Shown here in pieces: positions 1-12,376 of a stretch of 64,000 nucleotides of DNA. The position numbers and the translations under genes were made by a program. Each line of letters begins with the position of its first letter. The first letter of the stretch is position 1. Source of the DNA: Pyrenula massariospora (taxonomy: Eukaryota; Ascomycota; Eurotiomycetes; Pyrenulales; Pyrenulaceae); NCBI GenBank assembly GCA_021030905.1, contig JAGFMI010000017.1:310001-374000 (forward strand), given 5' to 3'. Under the pieces are notes generated by a model. That model worked only from the letters and a program-made list of their open reading frames with translations. It was not told the origin of the DNA and did not search any database.

Positions 1-1719
1 CTGCATCATGGGTGAGATTTTCAATGGAAGCAGCTTGATGGATCAGGGGATGCGTGGTGCTAGTGGGTCTGCAGGACGATGGAAACGAGAAGGTCGGTGA
101 CGTTAGCTCTTGGAGTGTTGCTCGACTCTTTGAACTTGTAGAGGAATAAGGCGGTTTTTATACACGCCTCCATTTTGTTCAGCTGTCTCACCCCTTCTTG
201 GACGCGCAATGCATTCCCCGATATTATTCTAGCATTCGAATTGAAGTGACGAAGTTCTTCTCTACTAAGAACGGAATATGCGACTGACTTAAAACAAAGT
301 CAAACCATCTCAAGGAGCAGATGCAAAATATCGACAGGAGACAAGGGACCTGTAGTCCTTGATCAGATGTACCAACAGCACCGTAAACGCGTAATGCCGA
401 TGCATTCAACCCGCCACTCTTTGACCCTAGGTGAGCCTTTCAACCGCCCAGCGGTTCATGCAGAAGAAATGTTCAGGCGATCAGCATGACGACGGCGCGA
501 TCCTGTTACACAGAAAGTGGTTGGCTGAGAGATGGCGGCGAAGTACCAGATCTGTCGTAAGTGCTTAACCAGATTTGACGGGTCTCAGTGATCTCCAGTA
601 AGTCGAGTCTCAGAAGCTGCCTCAGTTCGGCGGTTCTGTAAATTCTGCTAGGTGCTCCCCGAGTCCCCGAAGATCGGCAAGCCTTTCTTGCAGAATCATC
701 AATGCTTGAAAGCACACCTGGATGATTGTCGTCGTCATTCCCTAGGTGCAGTCCATATGTCTGGATTTTTAGTCTTGATGCGATGCTGTCCGGAACGCTC
801 CAAAGGTTTCAATGTAGGTTTTCCATGGGTTGCACCACAGTTGCAGGAGCGGCGTGGTCAATGCCGCCTCCAGCAGTATTCTCTTTGCCGTGGTCTTCCA
901 TTATGCCCAACCGGACGAGCACTTACACAATAGTCCGCCTATCTGCGGACACGTTTGCGAATAATTACTCTCTCGAAGTCGCCACAGATGAACACGAAGT
1001 CACATAGCCCAAACTTTAGGAATGCGGCCAGCGAGAGCTGAGAGATAATTTTCACAAAGCTTTTCGGTCTTCTCTAACTGCTCTGGGATAAGTCGGAAAA
1101 GACGTCAAGATACCGCTGGCGCTAAGAATGAAAGATGCTTACGGGTTGAACCTGAGGGTAAGTCTTCTTTGTCATGTCCTATAAGTTCCTTTGGTTTTGG
1201 AAATTCGATATACGACTAATTTCCCCTGTTCCTCTTTCTTTTCCAGGATGCTATCTCCTTTGGATGGTAGGATCAAAAGAAAGGTGACTGTGAATTTCTT
1301 TCTCGACAAGATACCCCTTTTGAGTGCCCGCAACTGCACACACCTGTAGTACATGCTTCGCAGGCTATAAGAACAAATTTCTCGCTTCACTGCCTGAGAA
1401 CTTCTACGAGCACAGTTTCTGTCGAGACAGGTGTCCCAATACGAAATTAAGACGAAAGCTGCTAATATTTAAGAATCGAAAGAGCGTCTATTTCTTGCCC
1501 CCTATAATACCAACTTGCACATGTCCAAATGAGCATATGCCTAAATGATCCTTGCCTAAGAAAGTGCGTGCAAGCGAGACTAGTCGAAGAATGGATGCAC
1601 CTCTATGGGAACTAGACAGTGCCAAACGACTCTTTCCTCCGCAGCCTGGTTTTTGCTCATTCCTGATCGCGAGAGTTGACTACAGTGACCGTCGGTATAC
1701 TCTACGCCAGTCGCCTATT
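1..1719. other. no supported gene; possible 3' end of a gene at the left edge
   Basis: Nothing here gives a coding frame with recognisable motifs. From the left edge to base 103 the + strand has an open frame ending in TGA that could be the tail of a gene starting outside the window, but it is too short to judge. The remaining open frames are short, overlap on both strands and lack domain signatures. The right end contains the 3' flank of the membrane-protein gene that ends at 1720. Confidence 0.4.
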
Positions 1720-4185
1720 CTATTCGTTGATTGAAGCAGACCCGGCGGGAGAATGAGAGTGGGAGAACCAACCCCTGTAGTTCTGATCCTCCGTCAAGTT
1801 GAGTGGACAGACTGGTGTGACGTCCTCAAAGCTTCTGCTGGGGAGATTGTGCATTTCAGCGACGGACATGGCATGCTGTGAATTCTCTGTGCCGCCTTCA
1901 ATCAGGGCCACTGATGAGTTTGAAAAACGATCAGAGTCAGGAGGGTCCGGGTTGGCTGGAGTCTCTTGGAGCGCTTGTTCAACGATGGTATCGCTGTCTT
2001 GGGTCTCGCTGCTTTGGTTGTCGCTGCTCTGACCCGTAGCTGCGTCTATCTTTCCGACTTCATCTTCCATCTTCCTAGGAAGGGCTTTCAAGCGTGGATG
2101 TTGCGGGTCTCGTACATCTAGAGTAGCGAGAGTCATGCCCTTGCTGGTAACCGGAACGGTACTGGCACCGATGCAGCCTTGCCAGGGAACGACTCCAAGC
2201 TGCTCATGAGCGAGTCGTTGTGTTTGGAGAACGTCGTTGGTGTACCACTCAAGGCGGGAATATTTGACATTATGGGGCCGCTGCTCGATCCAAAAGATCA
2301 GCGTCTCGAGAGTGTATCCAAGGATGATGATAATGCCACCAATGATTAGGACGGCTGAAAGCCAGAATACCGAGAAGTTGGTGTACGCTGCGGACCTAAT
2401 TTTCTGCCAATCGGTCAGCCGTTATAGACACCGTATGACTTTTGAAAGGACAAAGATTAGAGATCTCAGTTTCATATGCTAATTCAACGTGCTCCTCTTC
2501 CATAAAGAAAGACTCCTCGTCTTATTGTGAGAGCTATTTGCGTGAAGTTGCTTAGAGCACGCCACTTACCTGACTTTTACATAGAAGTTTTTGCGTTGGA
2601 GTTTCAGGCCCTCGCCAAAAGTACTGACGTATACCGGGATCTGTTGGCCCATTCGCAACTTCCACTGCACTTGCTTGTAATGAGGCCAAGCCAATATTGT
2701 GCCAGTTCTCAACATCTAGCTGCCATTGGTTGTCTGGAAGTGGAGCTGAAGAAGATTTACCGAGGCTAGGCCGTGATGTCAAGGAGAATGCCCTGAGATT
2801 GTGTAGGATATCTGAAAGACTTTCTCCTAGATCTGAAAGCCACGTTATTACGTTAGTCACTTCGTCACCGAGTTGCCCTTCGGGATTGATGAGGTCTGTG
2901 TTGCTACCTAAACGTGTGCAATTCTGTCCGGGAGGCAATTTAGGGTCACAAGCCTGGTATTGCAGCTTGCATCCAAGTGGCGATGCAGGCTCGTCGGACA
3001 AAAACATTGACGAGTTTCCAGAAGTATTGGCGGAAGTTAAGTTGCCAAAGAATCGGTGAGCAGAGTACCAGTCGTCATTAATCGGCTGAGGAAATAAAAC
3101 ATTATTTGTTGACAGAAAAACCAGCGTGATATCCCCGTCACTTGGCTTGAAGCTTTCAATTGGATAGAAAGTCGAAGCATTTGCATCCAAAGATCCTTGG
3201 AAACTAACGGCGACCTGACAGCTTTAAACGTTGTTAGCTGAGCACGTTCGCGAATATGATCAGCGTTGACTCAAGAGACGGCTTACCCCAGTGTGTAATC
3301 CGCCATACCAGCATTGAATTTCTCGGAAAGAACCCTGGAAACAGCTTGCTGTTGGTATTCATAGGTGTAATTCACATCCTCCTTGTGTTTGCCAGCCTCG
3401 TCGACTTGTCCGTAGTAGTATCTTGAATATGAGATATCATTAGAATCATTAAAGATCCCTTTGTGACCGTTCGTTGTCAATGGAGCACAATGAGTTATAG
3501 TTCTTAAAGCATATCGGAGGTTTGGTGGCGAATTAAGTCCCAGATCAGAGTCAGTATCTAGATAGCCCGAATCGAGCCTAATATTTCGATTTTTACGACG
3601 GCAAAGTTGACTTTCGAAAGGACAATCTGCGTTGTAGTCAACCACACTCTTTAGTTGAGGCTTGACGAAAGAATCGCACCCTTCTCGTCCTTGACGTGTC
3701 GAGTAGCATCGTTGCACATAATTTGCAATCGAAGATATTCGTCTAGCCAGGTAGGGGCTAAAAATGAGAGTTGATCTTTCAGTCGGCACAGTCACGTTTG
3801 AAAAGAGTTCTATATTTCCGCAATTAGGACTAGATATCAGCACTTCATCTGTCACTGAACTAATCTTCGCCGAGAAAATACCCGCCACACCGAAGAGCGC
3901 CACCGTCGCAGCAGTTGTCATGAGAAGGGGAAAGATTCGGTAGAAAGGTCGATCAGCTTGCCTTTTCCAGGCGTAGAGTAAACGGAGTAGTCTTCCGAGG
4001 CCGGCAACTCCACTAGAGGAATTGCGAAGAATTGCCTGGCGTTGATGGTACAATGCGTCTTCCTCCTGGTCGGAAGAGAAATATTGGTGTAACGCAAAAC
4101 TGGTCAAATGCCAGAAGCTCGTGCCTACGAACGTGATAAACAGTGCAAAGAAGGCGGTCAAAAATGCCCCATCTCGATGGCTCAT
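1720..4185 (-). CDS. fungal integral membrane protein of unknown function (three exons, 744 aa)
   Basis: Exons 4185-3287, 3221-2570 and 2403-1720 join in frame. The first intron has a GTAAGC donor and CTAAC branch, the second a GTAAGT donor and CTGAC branch. The 744-residue product starts with a hydrophobic segment at about residues 8-30, has a second at about 85-105, then a long outward-type region rich in N-glycosylation sequons and cysteines, and a third strong segment at about 525-553. The tail is acidic and S/D/E-rich. The join gives 'YTLGCQVAVSFQGSLDA', and the last exon has 'QGCIGASTVPVTSKG' followed by 'LATLDV'; I recognise these as conserved in a large unnamed family of filamentous-fungal membrane proteins, often near HET genes. 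No enzymatic motif is visible. A transport or signalling role would be speculation. The start is the only good ATG before the first TM segment. Confidence 0.8.
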
Positions 4186-6278
4186 GGTGAGCGTTATCCC
4201 AAAGATCCGTCCACGAGACCAGTTTGTCCTAATTTGGTGAAATCAGAATTAGAGGGCGTGATAGGTCTTTTAGGGTTCTCGATTCCTACCAGACTCCATG
4301 GAATACTGGATATTCGGAGGTAGCCCCTAGATCAGCCATATGAACATTAAGAAGACAGCACACACATAAGTTTTCAAAATGACGGAGGGTGATAACAAAG
4401 AAGGGAGATTCTGCTCACATTTTAAAGTAAATAACGCAGAGCCTTGTGCCGCTGGGTCCACAGTCTTTGCACCATGCATCTCTCAAAACTTCTGCATCCA
4501 CCGTTCATTCCATTCACCGTCCACTCCATTTGCCGTCCACTCCAAGCTGCAGGACACCGAATTGATCCAAATACTTAGTCACGTTGTCCATATCTGTACA
4601 CCCAGTACAATAAAGTCGCTCACGGGCGACCGAAATTGGAAAACCGAAGGTTTAAAGGCTTGACCCTGTAGAAGATGAAGCTGACTCCAGATTGAGACGG
4701 ATTCACTGGGTAGGTGGCTGTGAAGTAGGGTCAGCCAAGATGTGCATTCAGAAACAAAGCTGATGTCTGAATGCCAATGAAGGTTGGATCATCGTTGTGA
4801 ATGGTTTAAGTATTGTTCCACAGCAGCTGTTTCACAAGTCCTGACGCGCGATTGGATCTCGGTGAATGGTAACTTGCATGCTAGCCAGTCGTTTCACAAT
4901 CAATGGATGTGAGTCCAATTCATTAGGGGGCCAATAAGGCTGGCAGCTGATTCCTGGATTTACTTCTTTAAGAATCCACAGAAAGACGTGCCAAGACACT
5001 GTGACATTCCATATATGGTTATCCGTGGACATGTTATGGCTTAGTAAAATGCTTGTTTTTGTTTGCTCAGCGGTCATCGATTTCTAAGTCTGTGTACATT
5101 CATGCCGCGGGGCGGTGATTTATTACAGCCGGTGCTTGTAACTGCGTCGCGCTAACCTGCGCTAGCTCGCTATGGTATAGCAAGAATACAAGGTAGATAT
5201 CCTAGTTGTTATGAGGATGGTGGAACCACAAAGATCCTTCAATGGTGGCGCAAAATAAAGAAGGGGGCGAGGGAATGGTCAGCGTAGAAGGTACTATGAC
5301 GCCGTTTTTCCCGAGATCTTCCCGCTTTCCTCGCTCTCATGATTATCTGAATAAATTGAGCATAGATGTACAAGTAATGGCCCAGGTCCATAGATAAACA
5401 TGGATCCTAGATGGCAATTCTCGCTCTACTCTACACTTACAGACTCTGTGTAGCTTATAAATTTATTCACTGGAATCATGATAGTTTATCGAAATTCTCG
5501 GCGTGAAACCACAGATCGCAGACCATTCGAAAAGTCTCCCCATGTTTTGAATTCTAACAGAACGTAATCATTTCTCAAGCTCAAACTAAAGCAGTTTAAA
5601 GACTAGTCGCAGCAAGCAACACAACAGCTCCTGAGCACCTCTAGATTCTCAGATATAATAAGTACTCTCCGACGTCCTACTAGGTCGCTGCCGCTGATGC
5701 TAGACTCCAGAGACTGCTCACTGGAAATCTTTCTTTAGATTAACAAATCTGGGGCAAACTCACTATCTAAGTCACTTGCAAAATCCTACTACGCATCTGC
5801 GCCAGGGCCCTACGTCATGCTCAGCTTGCCAATCCCTTATATCGCCATCGCCGCGGTAACGGCTTGGATCGTTCCGTACCTCGCAGCGCACCCTCGTCTG
5901 ACAGCAGCCGAGGCGGCGCCGCTACTTTTAGCAATACCAGTAGGAAATACGTTGAAGAGATCAGACCTTCTACAAGAATCAGGCGGTAGATTAGCTTGGA
6001 TGAGACAGCTCAATTGCCGTCTCAGACCAGTGGCGTTTGTTCTGGGCGGGCAAGATATCCCAGACAGAGATTGTGAATTCGTTGAAGGGCTTTCTAAGAA
6101 AAGATCTAGATGGAAGAACAAGGGGGTGGAACGCGTAGTGGCAAGATTGCAGACTGTCATCATCTTGATTTCTACGCTTGGAGTGTGGAAATTAAAATTT
6201 TCTTATTAGGAAAGTTTTATTGACAAGCAAAGAGAGACCATTAATCCTTTTAAGCATAGCAAATAGTATTTGAAAATA
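4186..6278. other. intergenic, no supported gene
   Basis: About 2.1 kb without a convincing gene. An imperfect CCATTCACCGTCCACTCC-type repeat lies at about 4500-4545. Two open frames (4832-5077 - and 5817-6209 +) were considered and not accepted. The interval separates two minus-strand membrane-protein genes and must hold the promoter of the gene starting at 4185. Confidence 0.5.
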
Positions 6279-7213
6279 TCAGTACAGATTTTGTAACAAG
6301 TCCGTCGTTGCGCCCCCGATCTTGTCCGCTAGGGCTACCTTCGCATCTCTGTCTGCTCGACGCTTGCTGATGAAGAGAATGATTGCAAAGATAATCTTCA
6401 CGACGGTTTCCACGACTGAGACGATCCAAGATTTGCCCTATCACGCACAGATCATCAGAAAACTTACGTGACACTGTAAAGGATTGACAAGAATCTTACC
6501 TGCAAATTGCATAGACCACTGAAATCGATATTCGCGTGCAAATCCTCTTGAAGCTTCTTCGCGATGTCTCCACAGCTCCATCCCCAAACATCGTCATTCA
6601 CGTTATGCAAATCCTTCTCATACCGGTAGAGGACGGCGATAATGAGCCATGCTCCAATGTGAATTGCGTATTGGGCAGCAACAATCTTCCAGCTCCGTCT
6701 TGTACGATTGTAGCAGACGAGGTACGTCATCAGCGTCCCGGCGGAGATCGAAAGTGTGATAGCGGCAGCGACGAGCATCATTATAGTCGGCCAGACTTTC
6801 ACGTGAGGTGGCCAGGCAGCTGTCCCGCCGAAAACTTCTTCTTTTGTCTTGTATAGTAGCTGTGTTGTCCAGACCATTACAGCAAACATGAAGCCGTTGA
6901 AGATCGTTGAGATGGCCTCGGAGAGCATCTTCACGAAGCGAAAGAACCGCCGCCATTTCTTGAAACGTGAAGAGAGATCTTTTGAATTGTTCCGAGAGAC
7001 CTGCGCCGACACATTAGGTACGGGCTTGTAGCCTCCAGACGGTTGCGACGGAGGAGTGTAAGAGGGAGGATAGTGCGGAGGAGTTGGCGAATTGGTTGGC
7101 GCGGAGTGGCATGCGGTGGTCTGAGGGGGCGTCTCAATGGGCAGCAAGGGCACGTTGTCCGGATTTGGAGCATGTCCGTAGTTTTCACCTGAATAGTAAG
7201 TAGCAGATGCCAT
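6279..7213 (-). CDS. small membrane protein with proline-rich N-terminus, unknown function (two exons, 290 aa)
   Basis: Exon 1 is 7213-6500 and exon 2 is 6437-6279. The 62-nt intron has a GTAAGA donor and ends in GATAG, and the join is phase 0 after 'GLCNLQ'. The first ~80 residues are P/S/T-rich and probably cytosolic and disordered, followed by a basic stretch ('SRFKKWRRFFRFVK'). Four hydrophobic segments follow: about 105-125, 145-175, 185-205, and the last at the start of exon 2 ('VETVVKIIFAIILFIS'). This resembles a MARVEL-like four-TM layout, but that is inference from topology and not from a motif. An ATG at 7303 would add 30 residues; I chose 7213 because its product begins with the usual hydrophilic stretch. 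Function unknown. Confidence 0.75.
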
Positions 7214-10200
7214 CTTCAAACGATAAATGTCTATATCGAAGCTCGCGCAATAGAGCCTTGGAAGAGTCTGGAAGTCTGGAATAACACGGGAGAGACAGCT
7301 CACGAGCTTAGTAGAGCGGGGTTAAGCTGATAGCATGATATCTGGCGTTTCTGACTTTGAAGTATCAATTCCTACCTTCAGATGCCGTTGACATTGAGCG
7401 GAGAAACGGACAAAGCGCCAGACACGGGTATTTCCTAAGCCGCATGGCTGAAAGATAGTACAGTTGATGGAGAAACCTTATTCGCCTAGAGCTGGGGCTG
7501 AACAACCAAAAAGCATCAAGCTTCTGTAGCCATCAAACGGTGGCAAGGTAAATTTACGTAGTGAGCACGCGTCGGGAGGGTTTTCGAGTCGTGATTTAGG
7601 TAAGGTAAGCTTTCGGGGGTGAGCCCTAGCCAACTAAGGTTAAGACGCACCGCCCTCGCTTATGCGTTTTTGTCACAATCATCTCCTTTTGACGATGTCT
7701 TCCGTCTGAAGAGGTTAGATTGCTTGCTTTGTCATGCTTCTATTTCTGCTATTTATTAATCATTTCCCTTGTTCTTATAACTCACACCTCTATCCGCGCC
7801 CATATTTTGATCATATGCTAGAGCAGACCTTTTTTCAGAGGCCAGCTCCGCAAGCTATGCCAAGAGCCAGAGGCCGCACCCAGTACCTTGACATTGAGAT
7901 TGAGTTCAACATTGTTGCGAATACACATCATAGGGTACCGCGTACATTCCGACGCCAGTACACTACCGTTTCAGTTTTTCTCTGTTCATCTACAAATTTG
8001 ATCGTGCGGTGGCTCGCCGTTGTTGAGTGGTATGGATGCAGATTGGAGAAGTTTCAATCGCAGTAATTGGCGCGGAACTGCAACGTTTTTTGGCCCCAGC
8101 TCTGAGCCACCGTCGGACCTCGATAAAGCTTGACACAATTAAGAGAAGTGGGTCACATGTGAGGCGTGGACCAGCCCCTACGCTTGGATTTCCTTGGTCT
8201 AGCTCGATGGCCTAAACAAAGAATTAGATTATCATGATGCGATGTCGCGCTAGTGTCTTGGACCTATTCTCATAGCTAGCTTCCCCCTCCGCTCCACTAA
8301 GTTTCAAGTTAGTGTACTTCTTCTCTTCGCCTATAGCGACATTCTTCTGCCACCGTCCTCCTGAAAGCCTTTTCATGACTTCCTTTCCACTCCTATATCC
8401 TGCTCTTGACTTTCGTCTACAGTGACGCTCTCATCGCTCGTCCCAAGTCGCCTGCCTTTTGGATAAGCATCCCACTGTCCGGACATATGTCTTCGAGGGA
8501 TCACTAAAGTTAGCTGTGCCTGCAAGACACCGTTGCGATAAAAGTTTAAGATCCCTTCTCTCTCACCGGAAGAGGATCCAAGACAGCAGTCGCCGGAACC
8601 ATGCATCTGCAAGATAGCTTAGGATCTTTTGGATCCTTACAGATGCTTTCAGTGTAAGTTCCGTCAAGCTTGTCAGCCTGCGACTCAGGCTCGGATGCAA
8701 TAGAGCACTGTTGTCAAGGTGACAGTCTGTGGCACTATCGTTTTCAGTTTTCTCCTTGAGCCTTCCACCCCCCTCTCTCAACTTCTTAAGGCCCGTTTCC
8801 ACTGTCTCGCCACGTTCTAGCGCCATCTCCACCACCCATATAGCATCGGTCCTCTGTCAAATTCCTACCTAACTTAGAAGCCTTTCTTGCAAGGCTTATT
8901 GCAATCATTACCCTTATACTCAGCAGTACTCCGTCAATGGTCCCCGATAGACAAAGGTACAATGAGATATCTTCTTTTAGCGAGTTTTTCGATCCGTGCA
9001 TTGGCTGGGGGCTTCAACAATATAACTTCTAACGATCGAGTTTCTTGACGAATGTGGTAGCAATCTATCATTCCTAGCTTTCCGAACGAATCCTTCAGTT
9101 CATCGTCGCTTCACCGTAGACATTAAGCTTTTATGAACTCCCAAAGATGCCTTAGCAAGCGCTCCTAAAGCTGGATGCAAGGATAATAATCCTCATGATC
9201 AGCGCCGACTCGATTGCTAGATCTAGATCATATCAGGTAGAGAAGAAGTTGTGATTACCACGAAGGAGACTAGATGGTGCTAGTCGTTTGCACATGATGG
9301 AAGAGAAGGCGATCTGAAATGCGAGAAATGGGCTCTGCCGTCCATTTCACAAAGAGCCTTCCGTACATTGGAATTAATAGCCGCGGTGGCTGGCGGCTTG
9401 TCAAAATTGTTCTCCTTAGTAGGGGGCCGAACGACATTTCGAAGGAGGGAAGTTGACTTTGAGTTGTGGGCTTGTACTGTACATGAGAGAATGTAAGAGT
9501 AAAAAGAGTATTTTCCGCTTGATATGTTTCCAAAGCTGGGATTGGTAGAACAAGGACGCTTGGAAACGGTCAGTTTTTCATTCACAATGCGAACATCAAA
9601 CTTCGCGTGTAAGGTTTTGTGATACGACAACGGTAGTAGGATTTCTATGATCTATTTACTTCATTAGATTAGTAATGATAGAGATTATTGCCCCTTATAA
9701 GCCAACAGACATGACAACTCCGTCGTCGTTGTAAGCAAGACGCTTGCTTTGTGTTCGTCAGAGCAGCGGCACATCGTGGTCGCCCCCCCCCCGGGGTGGG
9801 GAGCTCACCCCAACAGTGAACCGTAATCGTCGGGTCGTCCCGGGCCGTAGAAAACCATCTTCAGTTGCTCGTATCCCCATAGCTTCTTAAAACTGTAGGG
9901 TTGGCGAAATACTTCCAAATATTTTTCAATGTGAAGCCAACGTGAACAATTAAATTACGAAACGACGGAAAAGATTTGTTCTGCAGCCAAGGGTGTTAGT
10001 CATCGTTGAGTGCACTATCTACCCCATTTGGATGCCTAGTCTTTATAAGCGAAGCTGATAGGCTGAAGCGCGCCTCTGGAGACCACGTATCATCCCCACT
10101 AAATTTGAGGCTCTTATGTGACCTCATTTCGCATTTTAGTTTCTTTTCCTCAAGTGACTTGCTATGGGCCGATTTGCATTTGTCCTTATACCACGACACA

Positions 10201-10289
10201 ATCTTTGCCAGAATCTCTAGCATCAAGTTTTATGATCGGCAGATGTCCTCGCGAGAGTTCGCAATCAACAGTGGCAGCACAACTTGAGA
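7214..10289. other. long intergenic region, no supported gene
   Basis: Three kilobases with only short overlapping frames on both strands. Minus-strand frames between 8373 and 9001 have some protein-like composition but no start-to-stop gene model. A C-run followed by a G/C-rich inverted repeat (arms GGGGTG at 9793-9798 and CACCCC at 9806-9811) could fold as a hairpin. The right end holds the promoter of the gene starting at 10290. Confidence 0.5.
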
Positions 10290-11429
10290 ATGCAATCTCA
10301 TTCTCCACTTCTTCGCTGGCTTTACGGTCCAGGGGTGGGAGGCCTTTGGACCCTCTCCTTCGAATCCATCGTTTTCACCTGGAATTTTCATACTTCAAGG
10401 CACACTTCCGATAGCCTCAACCTCGACAGCATCGTCTACTTGCTCATTCCTATCCTCGCTGCGCTGGACCTAGTATACCAGAGCAATCATGTGTTCGACT
10501 CTGCGATCGAAGAATATGCTACGAGCGGGATGAAAACAGACTTCCCGGAAACGATGGCAGCTATCACGACGCCGCTGGTTACCATCAGAGCGTTCACACA
10601 ACTAAGTCCTCATCTATTTATACCTGGCATTTACACTTTGATGGTCAGAAGGCCGATTATCATCATGTCGGTTGTAGCTTTCTGTCTCGGTGTCAAATCC
10701 TATCTGCTGGAGAAGGTGAGGAGCAGAGTAGATGGTACGATCAGCCTGTTCGCGATTACCAAGACGTTTGCTGTTGAGATTTGGAGCTTCATTGCAAGAT
10801 TTTTCAAGATGTTTCATATCGCGGCGTTCTACGCGTTTGGTGGCTACTTGGTGGCGATCGGTTTGTATCTGTTATGGCAGCGTTGGAAGCGGGCTGCGGA
10901 ACGGCGACGCAGTGCACAACCGGACACGAAAGCTTTACTTGACGTTCAGACTCCTGAAGATGATCCGGCAAGCATCGCTCAATCAATCGGCGACCGCTCG
11001 AGTGCAGAAGTGCGGGAGGAGAACTTGCGAAGAGCCGCTGACGATCAAGGAGGCTTCGTTTTCCGTGCCGTTACGTGGGGTTTGATACTTCTTCTTGTCA
11101 TAACCTTCGTCACGATGTTTTCGACGGTGCCTTGGCCAAGCATATCTGAACACAGCATCGAAACTTTCTTGATGGCGATCCTGGAATCATTCAACAACGG
11201 TTTACTCAAACTTGCTGGGGGCGACTTCCCTAGCCGTAAGGAGCCGATAACAGGTTTGGACCAAGCTCTACCACTAGCTGCAGGTATCATACTGTTCACA
11301 TCCAACATCTATGGGATAGTCATGGGCTTTTATCACTTATGGGTGTACTGGAAAACATCTAAGTTAAGAATCGAGTTTGACAGATATCTTGTAAAGACTA
11401 CGGGCGTATATTGGATGTTTCCGTTTTGA
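10290..11429 (+). CDS. multi-pass membrane protein of unknown function (379 aa, single exon)
   Basis: One uninterrupted frame from the ATG at 10290 to the TGA at 11429. At least five hydrophobic segments are visible, including 'IIIMSVVAFCLGV', 'IAAFYAFGGYLVAIGLYLLW', 'WGLILLLVITFVTMFSTV' and 'GIILFTSNIYGIVMGFYHLW'. A basic, acidic and A-rich hydrophilic loop of about 65 residues sits in the middle (about 205-270). No family motif is recognised. The open frame extends six bases upstream to a TTG; the ATG is the sensible start. The protein is probably real because the frame is long, codon composition is even and TM segments alternate cleanly with charged loops. Confidence 0.65.
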   Translation: MQSHSPLLRWLYGPGVGGLWTLSFESIVFTWNFHTSRHTSDSLNLDSIVYLLIPILAALDLVYQSNHVFDSAIEEYATSGMKTDFPETMAAITTPLVTIRAFTQLSPHLFIPGIYTLMVRRPIIIMSVVAFCLGVKSYLLEKVRSRVDGTISLFAITKTFAVEIWSFIARFFKMFHIAAFYAFGGYLVAIGLYLLWQRWKRAAERRRSAQPDTKALLDVQTPEDDPASIAQSIGDRSSAEVREENLRRAADDQGGFVFRAVTWGLILLLVITFVTMFSTVPWPSISEHSIETFLMAILESFNNGLLKLAGGDFPSRKEPITGLDQALPLAAGIILFTSNIYGIVMGFYHLWVYWKTSKLRIEFDRYLVKTTGVYWMFPF

Positions 11430-11943
11430 AAGTGGTGCAAGCCGGACCGATCTCTCGAGATGGATTGAAGAATTAAACGACGGCTCGCAATAATGATGCA
11501 TTCTACAGAGTCCTGAGAGGGTTTTGTATGCGTCACAGTCTCAGCTTTCTTACATAGTGTCTACGGGCTGTCTTGTGTGGCCACAGCATATCAATCAGCG
11601 TCTGTACGGAAGCCTAGTCGACACGTCTGAAGCTACTCGCCTAGCCCAGTACACAGCCAAATCGAGCCCGAGCCTTCTGCTATGTTGTTAAAGATGTCCC
11701 TTGGTATTAGCTGGAAATATTCTCCTCTATTTCAACCTCAGCGGTGCTGACAAGGTCTCATGGGCAAAGTTACAGGGCACATCGTCTTATTTATCGCTTA
11801 TGTTGAAACAACGAAAATTCTAGTTCAGAAACAAGACTGGTATTTTGTGTGATAAATTTTATCGATCACATATTAAGCTCTTCTCAGGTCCATAACAGCG
11901 ATAACCTATACCCTCCCCGACTGCGATATCCTCACTCAGCACT
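11430..11943. other. intergenic between convergent genes
   Basis: About 500 bp between the 3' ends of the convergent genes at 10290-11429 (+) and 11944-12376 (-). No gene, RNA or repeat is seen. Confidence 0.5.
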
Positions 11944-12376
11944 TCAACCAAAATGCGGCGGCGTATCCTGCGAACCCTTCTTATCAGGGTGGGTCTTCCC
12001 CGGCAGACACATTGTCTTCGAATAAACGTCCCCGCAAGCCCCATGCCACAATGCGGTCGCATTATCCGTGGGTCCCATCATTGCTGTCTGGTTATGGTGT
12101 TTGCAGCCGTAGTTGATGCAACGTTTGACAAACTGCCACTCATACTTCCCATCATTCGTTTTGACGCATTTTGTCTAGGAATCTCGGGTTAGGATCAGGA
12201 TTTGACGATCATGGGCAAGAACTCACAATATCGCAACCGTTATGACACCATGTGTCTCCTCTTTGGGACCCGCCTTCGTCGCAGGTAGGGCGGAACTTCT
12301 TGGCTGCGGCTTGGGCGCCAGAGGTGAAGAGCGCGGTAAGCGCGAAAATTGCGAGCAGTCTCGCTGAGAAATGCAT
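11944..12376 (-). CDS. small secreted cysteine-rich protein (126 aa, two exons), effector-like
   Basis: Exon 1 is 12376-12227 and exon 2 is 12174-11944. The 52-nt intron has a GTGAGT donor and a TCCTAG acceptor and joins in phase 0. The N-terminus 'MHFSARLLAIFALTALF' ending in 'SGAQA' is a typical secretory signal peptide. The mature part has eight cysteines: three in exon 1 (one in 'PTCDEGG', two in 'WCHNGC') and five in exon 2. Even cysteine number, small size and secretion fit a fungal apoplastic protein or candidate effector, but I recognise no named family. An upstream in-frame ATG at about 12463 would bury the signal peptide, so 12376 is preferred. The C-terminus is K/D/H-rich. Confidence 0.8.

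Noticed and set aside
4832-5077. Minus frame with 'GISCQPYWPPNELDSHPLI', considered as a DUF3328 fragment
   Set aside because: No HxxHC motif and no second exon in reach; resemblance was too slight.
5817-6209. A 130-codon + frame with a hydrophobic start
   Set aside because: It lacks any family motif, overlaps an equally long minus frame, and the back half is basic and irregular. A short signal-like start alone is not enough.
8373-9001. Minus frames with protein-like composition
   Set aside because: Frames overlap each other and change phase without plausible introns; no start-to-stop model or motif.
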